From NCBI GenBank assembly GCA_944321125.1, contig CALUKD010000002.1, forward strand, positions 1 through 64,000: a DNA stretch of 64,000 nt, given 5' to 3'. Below, one piece after another: positions 9,187-17,785 of the stretch (positions within the stretch are counted from its first letter, which is position 1; each line of letters begins with the position of its first letter). The position numbers and the translations under genes are program-made. The notes under the pieces were generated by a model. The model saw nothing but the letters and a program-made list of their open reading frames with translations, searched no databases and was not told the origin of the DNA. This DNA is from Candidatus Butyricimonas faecavium (GTDB taxonomy: Bacteria > Bacteroidota > Bacteroidia > Bacteroidales > Marinifilaceae).

Positions 9187-9349
9187 TACCTCAAATATAG
9201 AATCATTTTAAGTACGTGTTTATATCGCAATGGTGTAGGGGGTTACACGTAAATGCAAGTTCATTAGCAGATATAAAATGTATGTTTTGCAACATGTAGA
9301 TTACAAAACTATGCTTTTTTTATTATCTTTGCATTGCAAAGAATAAAAA

Positions 9350-10525
9350 ATGGAGAGTTTACGTAACACACATAAAATCTTAATGAAAGAAAGAACGTCG
9401 GCCATCCGTCGCGGTTTATTGGATACGATAGATTATCGTGCCCGGTTGATTGCAATAAAAGGAAGTCGCGGTGTGGGGAAGACAAATTTTCTATTAGACT
9501 TTTGTAAGGATCATTACAAGAATGATCCTTCTTGTCTTTACGTGAATATCAATAACTTGTTCTTTGCGATGGAAGGTTTGTTTAATTTCGTGGAACGTTT
9601 CTACAAGCTGGGAGGAAAAGTATTATTGTTGGATCAGATACATAAGTATCCTAATTGGGATCGGGAATTGCGGGAGGCTTACGATCGGTTTCCGGATTTA
9701 CAGATTATTTTTACGGCATCTTCTATTTTGCGGGTCAAATCCAACAAATATCTACATGGGATTGTGGAAATGTATAATTTGAGCGGTTTGTCGTTTCGTG
9801 AGTTTTTAGAGTTAGAAACGGGGTATAAGTTTCCTGTTTATTCTTTCGAAGAGATTGTGGAACGTCACGAGGAGATTGTGAATGGTATTCTTGAAAAGGT
9901 GCGTCCATTGGCTTTTTTTGATAACTATTTAAAATATGGTTATTATCCTATATATTTAGAGGAAAAATCACATATTGATTATTTACTGAAAAATATCAAT
10001 CTAACATTGGAGTTTGATATCCCGTACAATAATCAAATCGAGTTGAAGTACTTGACAAAACTGAAACAGTTACTTTTTATCGTGGCAAATGGTAATAGTA
10101 ATATTAATATCAGTAAGTTAAGTGTGCAAATCGGAGTTTCCCGTGCAACGGTATTGAACTACCTGCATTATATGAAAAATGCCAGATTGTTGACTTTGTT
10201 GTTTGATCGGGAGAGTGATGACGAGAACGGGTTAAAGCCGAATCAAGTGTTTTTGCATAATCCGAATTTACTAAATGCAGTTTGTTTGGATCAGACGGAT
10301 TCTCTAATGGTTCGGAAAACATTTTTAATTAGTCAGTTATGTGCCGTGGCGAAATTGAATTTTTCGGGGAGCGAAGATTTATGCGTGAACCAGAAATACG
10401 AGGTCTCCATACGGCAACAAGGAGATAAAGGGCGAGTCCGGGATTCAGTAATTCTGATGACCGATATGATCGAACGAGGTAAAAAGAATGTCATACCCTT
10501 GTGGCTTGCCGGTTTTGTGTATTGA
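9350..10525 (+). CDS. AAA_14/DUF4143-type ATPase with altered Walker B
   Basis: A 391-residue member of the Bacteroidetes ATP-binding protein family that combines an AAA_14 ATPase with a C-terminal winged-helix and nuclease-like region. Walker A is GSRGVGKT (38-45). The Walker B region reads VLLLDQIHKYPNW (91-103), where most relatives have LDEIHKYPNW, so the catalytic glutamate is Gln96. The sensor segment reads FTASS rather than the usual FTGSS. An HTH-like stretch SKLSVQIGVSRATVLNYLHYMKN sits near 260-283, and a DUF4143-like strand pattern follows. The biological role of this family is unknown; toxin, DNA-binding and defence roles have been proposed for relatives. It stands alone between rho and the pyruvate oxidoreductase gene. 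The E-to-Q change predicts ATP binding with slow hydrolysis. Confidence 0.8.
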   Translation: MESLRNTHKILMKERTSAIRRGLLDTIDYRARLIAIKGSRGVGKTNFLLDFCKDHYKNDPSCLYVNINNLFFAMEGLFNFVERFYKLGGKVLLLDQIHKYPNWDRELREAYDRFPDLQIIFTASSILRVKSNKYLHGIVEMYNLSGLSFREFLELETGYKFPVYSFEEIVERHEEIVNGILEKVRPLAFFDNYLKYGYYPIYLEEKSHIDYLLKNINLTLEFDIPYNNQIELKYLTKLKQLLFIVANGNSNINISKLSVQIGVSRATVLNYLHYMKNARLLTLLFDRESDDENGLKPNQVFLHNPNLLNAVCLDQTDSLMVRKTFLISQLCAVAKLNFSGSEDLCVNQKYEVSIRQQGDKGRVRDSVILMTDMIERGKKNVIPLWLAGFVY

Positions 10526-10581
10526 GAGAAGTAAAAATTTTAAATAGAATGATCAACTATTGTTAGTTAATGTTTAAAAAA

Positions 10582-13500
10582 ATGGCAAAAGAAAAGAAAT
10601 TTATCACATGTGATGGTAATGCGGCCGCTGCTCATGTAGCTTATATGTTCAGCGAGGTATCGTGTATCTATCCTATTACTCCGTCATCTCCGATGGCTGA
10701 GTATGTAGACGAATGGGCTGCTAAAGGTAGAAAGAACCTGTTCGGGGAGACTGTAAAAGTGATGGAAATGCAATCAGAGGCGGGTGCAGCAGGAGCTGTT
10801 CATGGTTCTTTACAAGCTGGTGCATTAACCACTACCTACACGGCTTCTCAGGGATTATTATTAATGATTCCTAATATGTATAAGATTGCAGGTGAGTTGC
10901 TTCCTTGCGTTTTCCATGTGAGTGCCCGTGCTTTGGCTGCTCATGCACTTTCTATTTTCGGTGATCACGCAGACGTTTACGCTGCTCGCCAAACTGGTTT
11001 TGCTATGTTGGCCTCTGGTTCTGTGCAAGAAGTAATGGACCTTTCTGCCGTGTCACATTTGACCGCTATTAAGTCTCGAGTTCCTTTTGTTAATTTCTTT
11101 GATGGTTTCCGTACTTCTCATGAGATTCAAAAAATCGAAGAGTTAGACATGGAGGAAATTCGCGGATTGGTTGATATGAAAGCTTTACAGGAATTCCGTG
11201 ATCGGGCTCAAACTTCAGAGAACCCTGTGACAAAGGGTACTGCGCAAAATCCGGATGTGTATTTCCAAGGTAGAGAAGCTGCCAATAAGTTCTATGATGC
11301 AGTACCTGACATCGTGGCTAACTATATGGATGAAATGTCCAAGATTACAGGTCGTACTTATCGTCCGTTTGTTTATTACGGAGCTAAAGATGCAGAGAAT
11401 ATCATCATTGCTATGGGTTCCGTAACTGAGACTATTCGTGAGGTTATCGATTACAAAATTGCACAGGGTGAGAAAGTGGGTATGATCGCTGTTCATTTGT
11501 ATCGTCCGTTCTCTGCTAAATATTTCATGGAAGCGGTTCCTGCAACTGTAAAACGTATTGCTGTTCTTGACCGTACGAAAGAGCCGGGAGCAACCGGAGA
11601 TCCGTTGTATCTTGACGTAAAAGATGTGTTCTACGGGCAAAAGAATGCCCCGATGATCGTTGGCGGACGTTACGGATTAGGTTCTAAGGACGTAACTCCG
11701 GGACAAATCATCGCTGTTTATAAGAATTTGGCTATGAACGAGCCGAAAAACCAATTTACTATTGGTATTGTGGATGATGTGACTTTCCGTTCACTTCCTG
11801 TTGAACCGGAAGTGAAGGTGAATTCAGATCGTATGTATGAGGCTAAGTTCTATGGTTTAGGTTCTGACGGTACTGTGGGTGCCAATAAAAATTCCATCAA
11901 GATTATCGGTGGAGCAACCAATAAATATTGCCAAGCTTATTTCGCTTATGACTCAAAGAAATCAGGAGGCTTCACGGCTTCTCACCTTCGTTTTGGTGAT
12001 GATCCTATCCGTTCAACCTATTTGGTAACTACTCCTGACTTCGTGGCTTGTCATGTGCCTGCATACATTCATATGTATGATGTACTGAAAGGTTTGAAAA
12101 GAGGCGGTTCTTTCTTGTTAAATTCTCTTTGGGATGAGAAAGAGATCGGTGAACACCTTCCGAATGCCATGAAACGCTATTTAGCTGAAAATGAAATTAA
12201 TTTTTATATTATCAATGGAACGAAGATCGGTCAACAGTTAGGTTTGGGCAACCGAACTAATACGATCATGCAGTCTGCTTTCTTCAAAATCACAAATGTA
12301 ATTCCTTACGATTTGGCTGTTAGCGAAATGAAAAAAGCTATTGACAAGTCATACGGAAAGAAAGGTGAGGCCATTGTGAAAATGAACTATGCTGCTGTTG
12401 ATGCAGGTGGTTTGGCTGAAAACGTGGTGAAAGTTACCGTTCCAGCTGAATGGAAAAATCTGAAAGATGAGGCATGTGCTCATGATGAAAACCGTCCGGA
12501 GTTTATCCGTAACGTGGTTGACGTGATGAATGCTCAGAAAGGTGATGATCTTCCTGTTAGTGCATTTGCAGGACGTGAAGACGGAACTTTCCCTGCTGGA
12601 ACTTCTAAATTCGAAAAACGCGGAATTGCTATTAATGTTCCGGAATGGCAAGTGAATAATTGTATCCAATGTAATCAATGTGCTTACGTTTGTCCTCATG
12701 CAGCTATTCGTCCGTTCTTGATTACTGATGAAGAATTGGCTGCTGCTCCTGCAGGAACGGAGGCTAAACCTGCTATCGGTAAGGAACTTGCAGGATTGAA
12801 GTTCAAGATTCAGGTATCTCCGTTAGATTGTACGGGTTGTGGTAACTGTGCTGATGTTTGTCCGGCCAAGGAGAAAGCATTGATTATGAAACCGCTCGAA
12901 TCTCAAGAAGCTGAAATTGCTCGTTTCGAATATATGGATGAGAAGGTTGGTTATAAGAAAGTTGTTGAGCCAAATAACGTGAAGAATTCTCAGTTCCAGC
13001 AACCTCTATTCGAGTTTTCAGGAGCTTGTGCCGGTTGTGGTGAGACTCCGTATATCAAATTGATTACTCAATTGTTCGGGGAGAGAATGATGGTGGCTAA
13101 TGCTACCGGATGTACCTCAATTTATGGAGGTTCTGCTCCTTCAACTCCGTATTGTAAGAATTATCAGTCAGGACGTGGTGTGGCTTGGGCTAACTCATTG
13201 TTCGAAGATAATGCTGAATATGGTCTTGGAATGGCAGAAGGTAATAACAGTTTGCGTGACCGTGTTAAGAGATTGTTGGAAGAGAATTTATCAAGTTTCT
13301 CTACTGAGACTCAGAATGTTGTTAACGAATGGCTTGCTGCTTTCGAGGATGGGGAGAAGACTTTAGTTACTAGCGATAATATGTCTGCTGCTTTGGCTAA
13401 AGAAAATTCTGCTATTGCTAAAGAGATTTTGGAATTGAAGGCTTACTTCACGAAGAAATCTCAATGGATATTCGGTGGAGACGGATGGGCTTATGATATC

Positions 13501-14118
13501 GGTTACGGCGGTTTGGATCACGTGTTAGCAAGTGGTCATAATGTAAACGTGTTAGTGGTTGACACCGAGGTTTATTCAAATACTGGAGGTCAATCTTCGA
13601 AATCAACTCCTGTAGGAGCCGTGGCTAAGTTTGCTGCTAGCGGTAAACGTGTTCGCAAGAAAGATTTGGGTGCAATGGCAATGTCATATGGTTATGTATA
13701 TGTTGCACAAGTTGCCATGGGCTCTAACCAAGCTCAATATCTGAAAGCGTTGAAAGAGGCTGAAGCTTATGATGGACCTTCATTGATCATCGCTTATGCT
13801 CCGTGTATTAACCACGGTTTGAAAGCAAGCATGGGTAAATCTCAAGCTGAAGAGAAAAAAGCTGTTGAGTGTGGATACTGGCAATTATACCGTTATAACC
13901 CGGCATTGGAAGAAGAGGGTAAAAACCCATTCCAATTGGATTCTAAAGAACCGGATTATAGCAAATTCCGTGACTATCTGATGGGTGAAGTTCGTTTCAA
14001 TTCTTTGTTGAAGGCTGCTCCGGAAGAAGCTGAGAAATTATTTGCCAAGACTCAGGCTGATGCTAAATGGCGTTATGAAGGTTACAAACGTCGTGCAGAA
14101 ATGAAATACGGCGAGTAA
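10582..14118 (+). CDS. nifJ: Pyruvate:ferredoxin (flavodoxin) oxidoreductase
   Basis: A ~1178-residue single-chain enzyme that oxidises pyruvate with CoA to acetyl-CoA and CO2 and reduces ferredoxin or flavodoxin; central to anaerobic energy metabolism. Domains in order: pyruvate-binding N-terminus (YPITPSSPMAEYVDEWAA), transketolase-like domain II, gamma domain, a bacterial-type 2[4Fe-4S] domain with CIQCNQCAYVCPHAA (from residue 694) and CTGCGNCADVCP (from 750), and the thiamine-diphosphate domain with CAGCGETPY and GDGWAYDIGYGGLDH, ending in TEVYSNTGGQSSKSTP. Cluster-ligating Cys are all present. An in-frame ATG at 10570 gives four extra residues; the ATG at 10582 gives the family-typical MAKEKKFITCDGN end and is preferred. 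It stands alone with a terminator behind it. Codon use looks like that of a highly expressed gene. Confidence 0.96.
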   Translation: MAKEKKFITCDGNAAAAHVAYMFSEVSCIYPITPSSPMAEYVDEWAAKGRKNLFGETVKVMEMQSEAGAAGAVHGSLQAGALTTTYTASQGLLLMIPNMYKIAGELLPCVFHVSARALAAHALSIFGDHADVYAARQTGFAMLASGSVQEVMDLSAVSHLTAIKSRVPFVNFFDGFRTSHEIQKIEELDMEEIRGLVDMKALQEFRDRAQTSENPVTKGTAQNPDVYFQGREAANKFYDAVPDIVANYMDEMSKITGRTYRPFVYYGAKDAENIIIAMGSVTETIREVIDYKIAQGEKVGMIAVHLYRPFSAKYFMEAVPATVKRIAVLDRTKEPGATGDPLYLDVKDVFYGQKNAPMIVGGRYGLGSKDVTPGQIIAVYKNLAMNEPKNQFTIGIVDDVTFRSLPVEPEVKVNSDRMYEAKFYGLGSDGTVGANKNSIKIIGGATNKYCQAYFAYDSKKSGGFTASHLRFGDDPIRSTYLVTTPDFVACHVPAYIHMYDVLKGLKRGGSFLLNSLWDEKEIGEHLPNAMKRYLAENEINFYIINGTKIGQQLGLGNRTNTIMQSAFFKITNVIPYDLAVSEMKKAIDKSYGKKGEAIVKMNYAAVDAGGLAENVVKVTVPAEWKNLKDEACAHDENRPEFIRNVVDVMNAQKGDDLPVSAFAGREDGTFPAGTSKFEKRGIAINVPEWQVNNCIQCNQCAYVCPHAAIRPFLITDEELAAAPAGTEAKPAIGKELAGLKFKIQVSPLDCTGCGNCADVCPAKEKALIMKPLESQEAEIARFEYMDEKVGYKKVVEPNNVKNSQFQQPLFEFSGACAGCGETPYIKLITQLFGERMMVANATGCTSIYGGSAPSTPYCKNYQSGRGVAWANSLFEDNAEYGLGMAEGNNSLRDRVKRLLEENLSSFSTETQNVVNEWLAAFEDGEKTLVTSDNMSAALAKENSAIAKEILELKAYFTKKSQWIFGGDGWAYDIGYGGLDHVLASGHNVNVLVVDTEVYSNTGGQSSKSTPVGAVAKFAASGKRVRKKDLGAMAMSYGYVYVAQVAMGSNQAQYLKALKEAEAYDGPSLIIAYAPCINHGLKASMGKSQAEEKKAVECGYWQLYRYNPALEEEGKNPFQLDSKEPDYSKFRDYLMGEVRFNSLLKAAPEEAEKLFAKTQADAKWRYEGYKRRAEMKYGE

Positions 14119-14138
14119 TACTCCATATTATAATAGAA

Positions 14139-14177
14139 AAAGATCGCTCGGAATTATTTTCCGGGCGATTTTTTTGT
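14139..14177 (+). terminator. Terminator of the pyruvate oxidoreductase gene
   Basis: A 9-bp stem with one T-G pair (ATCGCTCGG at about 14143-14151 with CCGGGCGAT at 14161-14169) followed by seven T, 22 bases after the stop codon. Confidence 0.88.
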
Positions 14178-14208
14178 GCGAGTTTCCCCTGCCAAGCTAT
14201 AAATGCAA

Positions 14209-14291
14209 CTCATTCCAAATACATTATAAGTAGTACTAATTCTTAATTTCTTGAAAATATTTTTATAATGTATAAAATGAGAGGGAATGAG
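14209..14291. repeat. Two-block inverted repeat in a gene-free stretch
   Basis: The 334-base gap between the pyruvate oxidoreductase and the dehydrogenase genes holds a terminator and this structure: CTCATTCC (14209-14216) pairs with GGAATGAG (14284-14291), and inside it TACATTATAA (14220-14229) pairs with TTATAATGTA (14263-14272). Two nested perfect arms suggest a long hairpin or a decayed element. No gene was seen in the rest of the gap. Confidence 0.55.
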
Positions 14292-14452
14292 ATGGATAAT
14301 AATCAGGTATTTTTTGCAAAAGGCAAATATAGCTACTTGTTTTATAAAATAGCTACGATGATTGGGAGTATTCATTCGTTTTTAGAATTTTCTTGTTTCT
14401 AAGTAACCTTGAAAAGAGGAAAAGCGTAATGTGTAAAAATTAAACAAGAAAA

Positions 14453-15229
14453 ATGATGGATTTGAATAAAATGTTGAATTTGACGGGAATGGTGGCTCTT
14501 GCGACGGGAGGCGGTAATGGTATCGGTTGCGGGAGTGCCCGTATTTTGGCGGAGGCGGGAGCTGATGTGGTGATTGGTGATGTGAATCTGGCGGCAGCTG
14601 AAGAAGTGGCTGAGGATATACGGGGAATGGGACGTCAGGCTTTGGCTCTGAGATGCGACGTGACGAAGGATGCGGATTTGATGAATCTTGTGGAACGAAC
14701 CATCGTGGAGTTCGGTAAATTAAATATTCTGGTGAATAACGTGGGAGTTGGCGGGGGTGGTCGTGAAAATCCTTTTCGGGTGACGGTGGAATATTTCGAA
14801 CATATTTTCAAGGTAAATGTGTTTAGTGCTTGGAGATTATGCCAGTTGGCCGTACCTTATATGAAGCAGGCTGGTTATGGTTCGATCGTGAACATTACTT
14901 CCATGGGAAGTATCAACCGGAGTCCGAATATGAGTGCTTATGCCTCGTCAAAAGCGGCTCTAAATCACATGACTGCCAACTTGGCAATGGATTTCGGACC
15001 TGACGTGCGGATAAATGCGGTGGGGCCGGGTGCCGTGGAAACGCAAGCCCTTGCGTCCGTGCTGACACCGGAAATTGAGAAAAAGATGTTGGAACACACG
15101 CCAATCAAGCGATTGGGTGAAATTGAAGATATTGCCGGGGCTGTCCTCTTTTTTGCAGCACCGATTTCCAGTTGGATCACAGGGCAAGTGTTATTCGTGA
15201 ACGGGGGTGGTGTCCAAACGTTGGATTAA
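14453..15229 (+). CDS. Short-chain dehydrogenase, 7-alpha-hydroxysteroid dehydrogenase-like
   Basis: A 258-residue classical SDR. The dinucleotide motif TGGGNGIG is at 18-25, the NNVG motif at 95-98, and the catalytic tetrad N122, S150, Y163, K167 is intact. Asp43 at the end of the second beta strand points to NAD(H) rather than NADP(H). The closest match I can recall is the 7-alpha-hydroxysteroid dehydrogenase HdhA of E. coli: shared segments include TPEIE-KML-HTPI-RLG near 202-219, SW-(S/T)GQ-L-V-GGGVQ at the C-terminus, and YASSKAA around the active site. A role in oxidising the 7-alpha hydroxyl of bile acids is therefore a good candidate but not proven, because SDR substrate use is hard to read from sequence. 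It is a single-gene unit. Its TAA stop shares bases with the stop of the converging DUF1622 gene. Confidence 0.85.
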   Translation: MMDLNKMLNLTGMVALATGGGNGIGCGSARILAEAGADVVIGDVNLAAAEEVAEDIRGMGRQALALRCDVTKDADLMNLVERTIVEFGKLNILVNNVGVGGGGRENPFRVTVEYFEHIFKVNVFSAWRLCQLAVPYMKQAGYGSIVNITSMGSINRSPNMSAYASSKAALNHMTANLAMDFGPDVRINAVGPGAVETQALASVLTPEIEKKMLEHTPIKRLGEIEDIAGAVLFFAAPISSWITGQVLFVNGGGVQTLD

Positions 15230-15594
15230 TCCTTTTCGGGTCCACCCGTTCCTTCTTTTTGTACTTGTAATTCTTTGATCTCTTTGTTGAGAAAAATGGA
15301 CAGGATTGTCCGTAAAATTACAACTCCCCCAAGTATGGCCAATTCATTCAAACTGGGTTCCAGAACTGTTTTTAGAATATCGGAGGCGATCAAAAACTCA
15401 AGACCTAATAGTAAATAAGTTCCCAGATCGGCACGAAGTTCACGAGTTGCCGTGAACGAGTATTTCCCGGTAAAACGCCGGGATTCATTATGGATGAATG
15501 CGCAAAAAGCGATTATCGCTCCATAAACAACAATGATCAAACTGATGATACTGATACCCGTGGATAGTATTTCGAGGTAGTACATGATTTTCAT
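15226..15594 (-). CDS. DUF1622 family membrane protein
   Basis: A 122-residue inner-membrane protein with three hydrophobic helices (about 10-33, 57-78, 84-103). The segment RADLGTYLLLGLEFLIASDI followed by a second ILRTILSIFLNKE block is the DUF1622 signature. Function unknown. The C-terminal tail is short and charged. It converges on the dehydrogenase gene and the two stop codons lie in the same TTAA. No partner gene is next to it on its own strand. Confidence 0.85.
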   Translation of the reverse strand: MKIMYYLEILSTGISIISLIIVVYGAIIAFCAFIHNESRRFTGKYSFTATRELRADLGTYLLLGLEFLIASDILKTVLEPSLNELAILGGVVILRTILSIFLNKEIKELQVQKEGTGGPEKD

Positions 15595-15720
15595 GATATA
15601 GTATTTATAATGTCATAATTACGGATTTTTTGTATAAAGGTTGTTACGATTCCCGTTTTTTCGCTAAAATCGTTATCTTTGAGGTGCTGTTAAAAATAAA
15701 TCACTTACTATAAAGAAACA

Positions 15721-17688
15721 ATGGAGCAAGAGAACAAACAAATGAATTCACTCCCGGATAACGCATACCGGGAACTCGCCCCGGGCGAGGAGTACAAGCC
15801 GATGATGCCGGCGAACACGAACCCCAAGGAGGTTACGCCTTATTCCGTGACATTCGGTATTATCATGGCGGTCATCTTTTCTGCGGCAGCAGCTTACCTT
15901 GGGTTGAAAGTAGGACAAGTATTCGAGGCTGCAATTCCTATCGCTATTATTGCTGTTGGTGTGGGCAATATGTTGGGGAAGAAAAATATGTTGGGACAAA
16001 ACGTGATTATCCAGTCTATCGGAGCTAGTTCCGGTGTGATCGTGGCCGGGGCAATCTTTACGCTACCGGCTCTTTACATTTTAGGATTGGAGGCTCAATT
16101 TTACCAGATATTTCTTTCTTCTTTGTTCGGGGGATTTTTGGGTATCTTGTTATTGATTCCTTTCCGGAAATATTTCGTGAAAGACATGCATGGGAAATAT
16201 CCTTTCCCAGAGGCAACGGCAACCACGGAAGTTTTGGTTTCCGGTGAAAAAAAAGGTAATCAAGCTAAACTATTGGCCGTGAGTGGTCTGATTGGGGGTC
16301 TTTATGATTTCTGCGTGAGTACCTTCGGTTGGTGGGCAGAAGGAATCTCTACTCGTATCATGGGATGGGGAGAAGTGCTTGCTGACAAGATGAAAGTGGT
16401 ATTTAAAGTGAATACGGGTGCGGCAGTACTTGGTTTAGGATATATTATTGGGTTGAAATATGCGGCGATTATTTGTGCCGGTTCTTTCACCGTGTGGTTT
16501 GTGCTGATTCCTTTTATCAGCCATTTCGCCGACGGACAAACGTTAGCCGTGGGAGAGGGGATCTCGGTGTTATTGCGGGATATGACCCCAGAGCAGATAT
16601 TCTCAAATTATGCCCGTCATATCGGTATAGGTGGTATCGCTATGGCCGGAGTTATCGGTATTATTCGTTCTTCCAGTATTATCAAGCAGGCTTTAGGATT
16701 GGCCGTTAGTGAATTGGGTGGAAAGAAAAAAGGCGAAGGTGCGGTAGAACGTACTCAACGTGATATTTCCATGAAGTTCATTTTGTCAGGAATCATTTCC
16801 ATATTGATTGCTACTTTTGTGTTCTTCCAATTTGGAGTGTTGGGTAATTTGACACACACGATCATTGCTACTTTGATTGTATTCGTCATCTCGTTCCTAT
16901 TCACGACTGTGGCTGCAAACGCTATTGCTATCGTGGGTTCGAATCCTGTATCCGGAATGACATTGATGACATTGATTTTAAGTTCTTTGGTGTTGGTTAG
17001 TGCCGGATTGAGCGGCACGAGCGGAATGATGGCCGCCATGATTATCGGTGGTGTGGTTTGTACTGCGCTGTCTATGGCCGGAGGTTTCATTACTGATTTG
17101 AAGATCGGTTACTGGTTGGGGACCACTCCTGCCAGACAGGAAGGCTGGAAGTTCTTGGGTACGGCTGTTTCTGCTGCCACGATTGCCGGGGTTATGATGG
17201 TATTGAACCAGACTTATGGTTTCGTGGGAGAGAATGCATTGGTTGCCCCGCAGGCAAATGCGATGGCTGCCGTGATCAAACCTTTAATGGAAGGAGGGGC
17301 AACTCCTTGGTTGTTGTACTTTGCCGGAGCGGCTTTGGCATTGATCTTGACGATGATCGGCGTTCCTGCGTTAGCTTTTGCCTTAGGAATGTTTATCCCG
17401 TTGGATTTGAATACCCCGTTATTGATTGGCGGTTTGGTTAGTTGGTATGTGGGTACTCGTAGTAAAGATGAGAATGTGAATAAAGCTCGCCGTGAACGCG
17501 GTACATTGATCGCTTCCGGATTTATTGCCGGTGGTGCTTTAATGGGTGTGATCAGTGCTATCTTGAAATATTGCGGTGCTGACTGGTTTATCAGTTGGAG
17601 TGGTGCTGAGGTATTGGCTGTCGTGATGTATATTTTGATCATCCTTTACTTCATCTACGATTCTATGAAAGCTAAACTGGCGGATTAA
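15721..17688 (+). CDS. OPT family oligopeptide transporter
   Basis: A 655-residue inner-membrane protein with about 14 hydrophobic segments, of the OPT family in its bacterial branch. Family features are the N-terminal TPYSVTFGIIMAVIFSAAAA-type first helix, the KYPFPEATATTEVL segment near residue 160, and the late GVPALAFALGMFIPLDLNTP motif. Relatives import small peptides or, in other branches, metal chelates by proton symport; the substrate here is inferred. A peptidase T gene follows 97 bases downstream on the same strand, which suits import of di- and tripeptides followed by cytosolic cleavage. A -7-like TATCTTTG lies at 15674-15681 but no matching -33 box is seen. Confidence 0.92.
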   Translation: MEQENKQMNSLPDNAYRELAPGEEYKPMMPANTNPKEVTPYSVTFGIIMAVIFSAAAAYLGLKVGQVFEAAIPIAIIAVGVGNMLGKKNMLGQNVIIQSIGASSGVIVAGAIFTLPALYILGLEAQFYQIFLSSLFGGFLGILLLIPFRKYFVKDMHGKYPFPEATATTEVLVSGEKKGNQAKLLAVSGLIGGLYDFCVSTFGWWAEGISTRIMGWGEVLADKMKVVFKVNTGAAVLGLGYIIGLKYAAIICAGSFTVWFVLIPFISHFADGQTLAVGEGISVLLRDMTPEQIFSNYARHIGIGGIAMAGVIGIIRSSSIIKQALGLAVSELGGKKKGEGAVERTQRDISMKFILSGIISILIATFVFFQFGVLGNLTHTIIATLIVFVISFLFTTVAANAIAIVGSNPVSGMTLMTLILSSLVLVSAGLSGTSGMMAAMIIGGVVCTALSMAGGFITDLKIGYWLGTTPARQEGWKFLGTAVSAATIAGVMMVLNQTYGFVGENALVAPQANAMAAVIKPLMEGGATPWLLYFAGAALALILTMIGVPALAFALGMFIPLDLNTPLLIGGLVSWYVGTRSKDENVNKARRERGTLIASGFIAGGALMGVISAILKYCGADWFISWSGAEVLAVVMYILIILYFIYDSMKAKLAD

Positions 17689-17698
17689 TTTACGATTT

Positions 17699-17738
17699 AT
17701 GATTTACGATTGAAGATTTGATTCCAGTCGTAAATCAT
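17699..17738. repeat. Dispersed palindrome, copy 1
   Basis: Perfect 11-bp arms (ATGATTTACGA at 17699-17709, TCGTAAATCAT at 17728-17738) with an 18-base loop, 10 bases after the OPT transporter stop. The same core occurs in a longer palindrome at 61507-61560. Likely a transcript-end hairpin or a mobile palindromic repeat. Confidence 0.7.
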
Positions 17739-17785
17739 AATCTGACATCATAAATTTGAAATCTAAAATTTAAAAATTATACAAG

